64,000 nucleotides of DNA, taken from assembly GCA_944474755.1 (NCBI GenBank), contig OX104124.1, positions 26,138,452 through 26,202,451 of the forward strand, read 5' to 3'. Shown piece by piece: positions 52,321-61,042 of the stretch (positions within the stretch are counted from its first letter, which is position 1; every line of letters begins with the position of its first letter). A program made the position numbers and the translations under genes. The notes beneath the pieces are model-generated. The model saw only the letters and a list, made by a program, of their open reading frames with translations, was not told the origin of the DNA and searched no databases. The DNA comes from Limnoperna fortunei. Its lineage: Eukaryota > Mollusca > Bivalvia > Mytilida > Modiolidae.

Positions 52321-54774
52321 ACTGGTTCTTTATTGAGTTTGTGTACGATTTATTGACTGGTTCTTTATTGAATTTTGTACAGTTTATTGACTGGTTCTTT
52401 ATTTGGTTTTGTAGAGTTTATTGACTGGTTCTTTATTGAGTTTGTGTACAATTTATTGACTGGTTCTTTATTGAATTTTGTATAGTTTATTGACTGGTTC
52501 TTTGTTTAGTTTTGTACAGTTTATTGACTGGTTCTTTGTTCAGTTTTGTTCAGTTTATTGACTGTTTCATTATTGAGTTTTGTACAGTTTATTGACTGAT
52601 TCTAATTCAGTTTTGTACAGTTTATTGACTGGTTCTTTATTTAGTTTTGTACAGTTTATTGACTGTTTCTTTATTGAGTTTTGTATAGTTTATGGACTGA
52701 TTCTTTATTGAGTTTTGTACAGTTTTTTTACTGTTTCTTTATTGAGTTTTGTACAATTTTTTGACTGGTTCTTTATTGAGTTTTTTTCAGTTTATTGACT
52801 GTTTCTTTAATGAGTTTTGTACAGTTTATTGACTGTTTCTTTATTTAGTTTTGTACAGTTTATTGACTGGTTCTTTATTTAGTTTTGTACAGTTTATTGA
52901 CTGGTTCTTTATTGTGTTTTGTACAGTTTATTGACTGGTTCTTTATTGAGTTTTGTACAGTTTATTGACTGGTTCTTTATTGAGTTTTGTTCAGTTTATT
53001 GACTAGTTCTTTATTGAGTTTTGTACAGTTTATTGACTAATTCTTTATTGAGTTGTGTACAGTTTATTACTGGTTCTTTATTCAGTTTTGTACAGATTAT
53101 TGACTGTTTCTTTATTGAGTTTTGTACAGTTTATTGACTGGTTCTTTGTTCAGTTTTCTTCTGTTTATTGACTGGTTCTTTATTCAGTTTTGTACAGTTT
53201 ATTGACTGGTTCTTTATTTAGTTTTGTACAGTTTATTGACTGTTTTCTATTGAGTTTTGTACAGTTTTTTTTACTGGTTCTTTATTGAGTTTTGTACAGT
53301 ATATTGACGGTTTCTTTATTGAGTTTTGTACAGTTTATTGACTGTTTCTTTATTTAGTTTTGTACAGTTTATTGACTGGTTCTTCCTTTTGTTTTGTACA
53401 GTTTATTGACTGGTTCTTTATTGAATTTTGTACAGTTTATTGACTGGTTCTTTATTTAGTTTTGTACAGTTTATTGACCGTTTCTTTATTGAGTTTTGTA
53501 CAGTTTATTGACTGGTTCTTTATTGAGTTTTGTACAGTTTATTGACTGGTTCTTTATTAAGTTTTGAACAGTTTATTGACTATTTCTTTATTGAGCTTTG
53601 TACAGTTTATTGACTGTTTCTTTATTGAGTTTTGTATAGTTTTTGACTGTTTCTTTATTGAGTTTTGTACAGTTTTTTGACTGTTTCTTTATTGAGTTTC
53701 GTACAGTTTTCTGACTGGTTCTTTATTGAAGTTTTGTACAGTTTATTGACTCTTTCTTTATTTAGTTTTGTACAGTTTATTGACTGGTTCTTTATTTAGT
53801 TTTGAACAGTTTATTGACTGGTTTTTTCTTGTGTTTTGTACAGTTTGTTTACTAGTTCTTTATTGAGTTTTGTACAGTTTATTGACTTTTTCTTTATTGA
53901 GTTTTGTACAGTTTATTGACTGGTTTTTTATTGAGTTTTGTACAGTTTATTGACTAATTCTTTAGTGAGTTTTGTACAGTTTATTACTGGTTCTTTATTA
54001 AGTTTTGTACAGTTTATTGACTGTTGCTTTATTGAGTTTTGTACAGTTTATTGACTGGTCCTTTGTTCAGTTTTGTTCTGTTTATTGACTGGTTCTTTAT
54101 TCAGTTTTGTACAGTTTATTGACTGGTCCTTTATTCAGTTTTTGTACAGTTTATTGACTGGTTCTTTATTTAGTTTTGTACAGTTTATTGACTGGTTCTT
54201 TATTGAGTTTTATACAGTTTATTGACTGTTTCATTATTGAGTTTTGTACAGTTTATTGACTGATTCTAATTCAGTTTTGTACAGTTTATTGACTGGTTCT
54301 TTATTTAGTTTTGTACAGTTTATTGGCTGTTTCTTTATTGAGTTTTGTATAGTTTATGGACTGATTCTTTATTGAGTTTTGTACAGTTTTTTTACTGTTT
54401 CTTTATTGAGTTTTGTACAGTTTATTGACTGTTTCTTTATTTAGTTTTGTACAGTTTATTGACTGTTTCTTTATTTAGTTTTGTACAGTTTATTGACTGG
54501 TTCTTTATTGAGTTTTGTACAGTTTATTGACTGGTTCTTTATTTGTTTTTGTACAGTTTATTGACTGGTTCTTTATTGAGTTTGTGTACGATTTATTGAC
54601 TGGTTCTTTATTGAATTTTGTACAGTTTATTGACTGGTTCTTTATTTGGTTTTGTAGAGTTTATTGACTGGTTCTTTATTGAGTTTGTGTACAATTTATT
54701 GACTGGTTCTTTATTGAATTTTGTACAGTTTATTGACTGGTTCTTTATTTAGTTTTGTACAGTTTATTGACTAG
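52321..54774 (+). repeat. 2243-bp repeat family, first unit
   Basis: GTGTACGATTT at 52341 and 54584, TTATTTGGTTTTGTAGAG, and TGATTCTAATTCAG at about 52597 and 54840 are each 2243 bp apart, 66 monomers minus one base. A third TGATTCTAATTCAG near 54261 shows a further partial copy inside the unit. New variants start here that are absent or rare to the left: TTAAGTTTTGAACAG, GACTATTTC, GAGCTTTG and TTGGTCCTTT-like monomers. Confidence 0.78.
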
Positions 54775-55464
54775 TTCTTTGTTCAGTTTTGTTCAGTTTA
54801 TTGACTGTTTCATTATTGAGTTTTGTACAGTTTATTGACTGATTCTAATTCAGTTTTGTACAGTTTATTGACTGGTTCTTTATTTAGTTTTGTACAGTTT
54901 ATTGACTGTTTCTTTATTGAGTTTTGTATAGTTTATGGACTGATTCTTTATTGAGTTTTGTACAGTTTTTTTACTGTTTCTTTATTGAGTTTTGTACAAT
55001 TTTTTGACTGGTTCTTTATTGAGTTTTTTTCAGTTTATTGACTGTTTCTTTAATGTGTTTTGTACAGTTTATTGACTGTTTCTTTATTTAGTTTTGTACA
55101 GTTTATTGACTGGTTCTTTATTTAGTTTTATACAGTTTATTGACTGGTTCTTTATTGTGTTTTGTACAGTTTATTGACTGGTTCTTTATTGAGTTTTGTA
55201 CAGTTTATTGACCGGTTCTTTATTGAGTTTTGTACAGTTTATTGACTGGTTCTTTATTGAGTTTTGTACAGTTTATTGACTAATTCTTTATTGAGTTTTG
55301 TACAGTTTATTACTGGTTCTTTATTCAGTTTTGTACAGATTATTGACTGTTTCTTTATTGAGTTTTGTACAGTTTATTGACTGGTTCTTTGTTCAGTTTT
55401 CTTCTGTTTATTGACTGGTTCTTTATTCAGTTTTGTACAGTTTATTGACTGGTTCTTTATTTAG

Positions 55465-55810
55465 TTTGTACCGTTTATTGACTGTTTTCTATTGAGTTTT
55501 GTACAGTTTTTTTTACTGGTTCTTTATTGAGTTTTGTACAGTATATTGACTGTTTCTTTATTGAGTTTTGTACAGTTTATTGACTGTTTCTTTATTTAGT
55601 TTTGTACAGTTTATTGACTGGTTCTTTATTTAGTTTTGTACCGTTTATTGACTGTTTTCTATTGAGTTTTGTACAGTTTTTTTACTGGTTCTTTATTGAG
55701 TTTTGTACAGTATATTGACTGTTTCTTTATTGAGTTTTGTACAGTTTATTGACTGTTTCTTTATTTAGTTTTGTACAGTTTATTGACTGTTTCTTTATTG
55801 AGTTTTGTAC
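55465..55810 (+). repeat. 170-bp (5-monomer) duplication
   Basis: ACCGTTTATTGACTG followed by TTTTCTATTGAG, a long T run and ACAGTATATTGACTG occurs at 55471 and 55641, 170 bp apart. The same pair recurs at 57255 and 57425 and at 58613 and 58783. The pair therefore formed before the 3142- and 1358-bp duplications. Confidence 0.85.
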
Positions 55811-56439
55811 AGTTTATTGACTGGTTCTTTATTGGGTTTTGTACAGTTTATTGACTGGTTCTTTATTAAGTTTTGAACAGTTTATTGACTATTTCTTTAT
55901 TGAGCTTTGTACAATTTATTGACTGTTTCTTTATTGAGTTTTGTATAGTTTATTGACTGATTATTTATTGAAGTTTTGTACAGTTTATTGACTCTTTCTT
56001 TATTTAGTTTTGTACAGTTTATTGACTGGTTCTTTATTTAGTTTTGTACAGTTTATTGACTGTTTCTTTATTGAGTTTTGTACAGTTTATTGACTGGTTC
56101 TTTATTGAGTTTTGTACAGTTTATTGACTGGTTCTTTATTAAGTTTTGAACAGTTTATTGACTATTTCTTTATTGAGCTTTGTACAGTTTTTTGACTGTT
56201 TCTTTATTGAGTTTTGTACAGTTTTTTGACTGGTTCTTTATTGAAGTTTTGTACAGTTTATTGACTCTTTCTTTATTTAGTTTTGTACAGTTTATTGACT
56301 GGTTCTTTATTTAGTTTTGAACAGTTTATTGACTGGTTTTTTATTGTGTTTTGTACAGTTTATTGACTGGTTCTTTATTGAGTTTTGTACAGTTTATTGA
56401 CTTTTTCTTTATTGAGTTTTGTACAGTTTATTGACTGGT

Positions 56440-57060
56440 TTTTTATTGAGTTTTGTACAGTTTATTGACTAATTCTTTAGTGAGTTTTGTGCAGTTTATT
56501 ACTGGTTCTTTATTCAGTTTTGTACAGTTTATTGACTGTTGCTTTATTGAGTTTTGTACAGTTTATTGACTGGTCCTTTTTGTTCTGTTTATTGACTTGT
56601 TCTTTATTTAGTTTTGTACAGTTTATTGACTGGTTCTTCCTTTTGTTTTGTACAGTTTATTGACTGGTTCTTTATTGAATTTTGTACAGTTTATTGACCG
56701 GTTCTTTATTGAGTTTTGTACAGTTTATTGACTGGTTCTTTATTGAGTTTTGTACAGTTTATTGACTAATTCTTTAGTGAGTTTTGTGCAGTTTATTACT
56801 GGTTCTTTATTCAGTTTTGTACAGTTTATTGACTGTTGCTTTATTGAGTTTTGTACAGTTTATTGACTGGTCCTTTTTGTTCTGTTTATTGACTTGTTCT
56901 TTATTTAGTTTTATACAGTTTATTGACTGGTTCTTTATTGTGTTTTGTACAGTTTATTGACTCGTTCTTTATTGAGTTTTGTACAGTTTATTGACCGGTT
57001 CTTTATTGAGTTTTGTACAGTTTATTGACTGGTTCTTTATTGAGTTTTGTACAGTTTATT
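56440..57060 (+). repeat. 297-bp (9-monomer) duplication
   Basis: GACTAATTC, TTATTACTGG, GACTGTTGC and GGTCCTTTTTGTTCTG occur twice, 297 bp apart (56571 and 56868). Nine monomers would be 306 bp; eight bases are lost in the GGTCC monomer and one in TTATTACTGG. The pair is present again at 59713 and 60010, so it predates the 3142-bp event. Confidence 0.85.
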
Positions 57061-59092
57061 GACTAATTCTTTATTGAGTTTTGTACAGTTTATTACTGGT
57101 TCTTTATTCAGTTTTGTACAGATTATTGACTGTTTCTTTATTGAGTTTTGTACAGTTTATTGACTGGTTCTTTGTTCAGTTTTCTTCTGTTTATTGACTG
57201 GTTCTTTATTCAGTTTTGTACAGTTTATTGACTGGTTCTTTATTTAGTTTTGTACCGTTTATTGACTGTTTTCTATTGAGTTTTGTACAGTTTTTTTTAC
57301 TGCTTCTTTATTGAGTTTTGTACAGTATATTGACTGTTTCTTTATTGAGTTTTGTACAGTTTATTGACTGTTTCTTTATTTAGTTTTGTACAGTTTATTG
57401 ACTGGTTCTTTATTTAGTTTTGTACCGTTTATTGACTGTTTTCTATTGAGTTTTGTACAGTTTTTTTACTGGTTCTTTATTGAGTTTTGTACAGTATATT
57501 GACTGTTTCTTTATTGAGTTTTGTACAGTTTATTGACTGTTTCTTTATTTAGTTTTGTACAGTTTATTGACTGTTTCTTCATTGAGTTTTGTACAGTTTA
57601 TTGACTGGTTCTTTATTGAGTTTTGTACAGTTTATTGACTGGTTCTTTATTAAGTTTTGAACAGTTTATTGACTATTTCTTTATTGAGCTTTGTACAGTT
57701 TATTGACTGTTTCTTTATTGAGTTTTGTATAGTTTATTGACTGATTATTTATTGAAGTTTTGTACAGTTTATTGACTCTTTCTTTATTTAGTTTTGTACA
57801 GTTTATTGACTGGTTCTTTATTTAGTTTTGTACAGTTTATTGACTGTTTCTTTATTGAGTTTTGTACAGTTTATTGACTGGTTCTTTATTGAGTTTTGTA
57901 CAGTTTATTGACTGGTTCTTTGTTCAGTTTTGTTCAGTTTATTGACTGTTTCATTATTGAGTTTTGTACAGTTTATTGACTGATTCTAATTCAGTTTTGT
58001 ACAGTTTATTGACTGGTTCTTTATTTAGTTTTGTACAGTTTATTGACTGTTTCTTTATTGAGTTTTGTATAGTTTATGGACTGATTCTTTATTGAGTTTT
58101 GTACAGTTTTTTTACTGTTTCTTTATTGAGTTTTGTACAATTTTTTGACTGTTTCTTTATTGAGTTTTTTTCAGTTTATTGACTGTTTCTTTAATGTGTT
58201 TTGTACAGTTTATTGACTGTTTCTTTATTTAGTTTTGTACAGTTTATTGACTGGTTCTTTATTTAGTTTTATACAGTTTATTGACTGGTTCTTTATTGTG
58301 TTTTGTACAGTTTATTGACTGGTTCTTTATTGAGTTTTGTACAGTTTATTGACCGGTTCTTTATTGAGTTTTGTACAGTTTATTGACTGGTTCTTTATTG
58401 AGTTTTGTACAGTTTATTGACTAATTCTTTATTGAGTTTTGTACAGTTTATTACTGGTTCTTTATTCAGTTTTGTACAGATTATTGACTGTTTCTTTATT
58501 GAGTTTTGTACAGTTTATTGACTGGTTCTTTGTTCAGTTTTCTTCTGTTTATTGACTGGTTCTTTATTCAGTTTTGTACAGTTTATTGACTGGTTCTTTA
58601 TTTAGTTTTGTACCGTTTATTGACTGTTTTCTATTGAGTTTTGTACAGTTTTTTTTACTGGTTCTTTATTGAGTTTTGTACAGTATATTGACTGTTTCTT
58701 TATTGAGTTTTGTACAGTTTATTGACTGTTTCTTTATTTAGTTTTGTACAGTTTATTGACTGGTTCTTTATTTAGTTTTGTACCGTTTATTGACTGTTTT
58801 CTATTGAGTTTTGTACAGTTTTTTTACTGGTTCTTTATTGAGTTTTGTACAGTATATTGACTGTTTCTTTATTGAGTTTTGTACAGTTTATTGACTGTTT
58901 CTTTATTTAGTTTTGTACAGTTTATTGACTGTTTCTTTATTGAGTTTTGTACAGTTTATTGACTGGTTCTTTATTGAGTTTTGTACAGTTTATTGACTGG
59001 TTCTTTATTAAGTTTTGAACAGTTTATTGACTATTTCTTTATTGAGCTTTGTACAGTTTATTGACTGTTTCTTTATTGAGTTTTGTATAGTT

Positions 59093-61042
59093 TATTGACT
59101 GATTATTTATTGAAGTTTTGTACAGTTTATTGACTCTTTCTTTATTTAGTTTTGTACAGTTTATTGACTGGTTCTTTATTTAGTTTTGTACAGTTTATTG
59201 ACTGTTTCTTTATTGAGTTTTGTACAGTTTATTGACTGGTTCTTTATTGAGTTTTGTACAGTTTATTGACTGGTTCTTTATTAAGTTTTGAACAGTTTAT
59301 TGACTATTTCTTTATTGAGCTTTGTACAGTTTTTTGACTGTTTCTTTATTGAGTTTTGTACAGTTTTTTGACTGGTTCTTTATTGAAGTTTTGTACAGTT
59401 TATTGACTCTTTCTTTATTTAGTTTTGTACAGTTTATTGACTGGTTCTTTATTTAGTTTTGAACAGTTTATTGACTGGTTTTTTATTGTGTTTTGTACAG
59501 TTTATTGACTGGTTCTTTATTGAGTTTTGTACAGTTTATTGACTTTTTCTTTATTGAGTTTTGTACAGTTTATTGACTGGTTTTTTATTGAGTTTTGTAC
59601 AGTTTATTGACTAATTCTTTAGTGAGTTTTGTGCAGTTTATTACTGGTTCTTTATTCAGTTTTGTACAGTTTATTGACTGTTGCTTTATTGAGTTTTGTA
59701 CAGTTTATTGACTGGTCCTTTTTGTTCTGTTTATTGACTTGTTCTTTATTTAGTTTTGTACAGTTTATTGACTGGTTCTTCCTTTTGTTTTGTACAGTTT
59801 ATTGACTGGTTCTTTATTGAATTTTGTACAGTTTATTGACCGGTTCTTTATTGAGTTTTGTACAGTTTATTGACTGGTTCTTTATTGAGTTTTGTACAGT
59901 TTATTGACTAATTCTTTAGTGAGTTTTGTGCAGTTTATTACTGGTTCTTTATTCAGTTTTGTACAGTTTATTGACTGTTGCTTTATTGAGTTTTGTACAG
60001 TTTATTGACTGGTCCTTTTTGTTCTGTTTATTGACTTGTTCTTTATTTAGTTTTATACAGTTTATTGACTGGTTCTTTATTGTGTTTTGTACAGTTTATT
60101 GACTCGTTCTTTATTGAGTTTTGTACAGTTTATTGACCGGTTCTTTATTGAGTTTTGTACAGTTTATTGACTGGTTCTTTATTGAGTTTTGTACAGTTTA
60201 TTGACTAATTCTTTATTGAGTTTTGTACAGTTTATTACTGGTTCTTTATTCAGTTTTGTACAGATTATTGACTGTTTCTTTATTGAGTTTTGTACAGTTT
60301 ATTGACTGATTATTTATTGAAGTTTTGTACAGTTTATTGACTCTTTCTTTATTTAGTTTTGTACAGTTTATTGACTGGTTCTTTATTTAGTTTTGTACAG
60401 TTTATTGACTGTTTCTTTATTGAGTTTTGTACAGTTTATTGACTGGTTCTTTATTGAGTTTTGTACAGTTTATTGACTGGTTCTTTATTAAGTTTTGAAC
60501 AGTTTATTGACTATTTCTTTATTGAGCTTTGTACAGTTTTTTGACTGTTTCTTTATTGAGTTTTGTACAGTTTTTTGACTGGTTCTTTATTGAAGTTTTG
60601 TACAGTTTATTGACTCTTTCTTTATTTAGTTTTGTACAGTTTATTGACTGGTTCTTTATTTAGTTTTGAACAGTTTATTGACTGGTTTTTTATTGTGTTT
60701 TGTACAGTTTATTGACTGGTTCTTTATTGAGTTTTGTACAGTTTATTGACTTTTTCTTTATTGAGTTTTGTACAGTTTATTGACTGGTTTTTTATTGAGT
60801 TTTGTACAGTTTATTGACTAATTCTTTAGTGAGTTTTGTGCAGTTTATTACTGGTTCTTTATTCAGTTTTGTACAGTTTATTGACTGTTGCTTTATTGAG
60901 TTTTGTACAGTTTATTGACTGGTCCTTTTTGTTCTGTTTATTGACTTGTTCTTTATTTAGTTTTGTACAGTTTATTGACTGGTTCTTCCTTTTGTTTTGT
61001 ACAGTTTATTGACTGGTTCTTTATTGAATTTTGTACAGTTTA
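59093..61042 (+). repeat. 1207-bp tandem duplication
   Basis: GATTATTTATTGAAG at 59101 and 60308 and GGTCCTTTTTG at 59713 and 60920 are 1207 bp apart. The first unit is about 59093-60299; the second is cut off near 61042, where TTTATTTAG replaces the GACCGG monomer. It cuts into the second 3142-bp unit, so it is the later event. Confidence 0.85.

Larger units (their letters stand above)
54775..60300 (+). repeat. 3142-bp higher-order repeat, two units
   Basis: About 54775-57160 matches 57916-60300. GGTCCTTTTTG monomers at 56571 and 56868 pair with 59713 and 60010 (offset 3142), TTCTAATTCAG pairs with an offset of 3141, and GTACCGTTTATTG pairs 55471 with 58613. The part between 57160 and 57915 is itself related to about 58520-59270 by an offset of 1358 bp, so events overlapped. 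Copies look almost identical. Confidence 0.85.
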
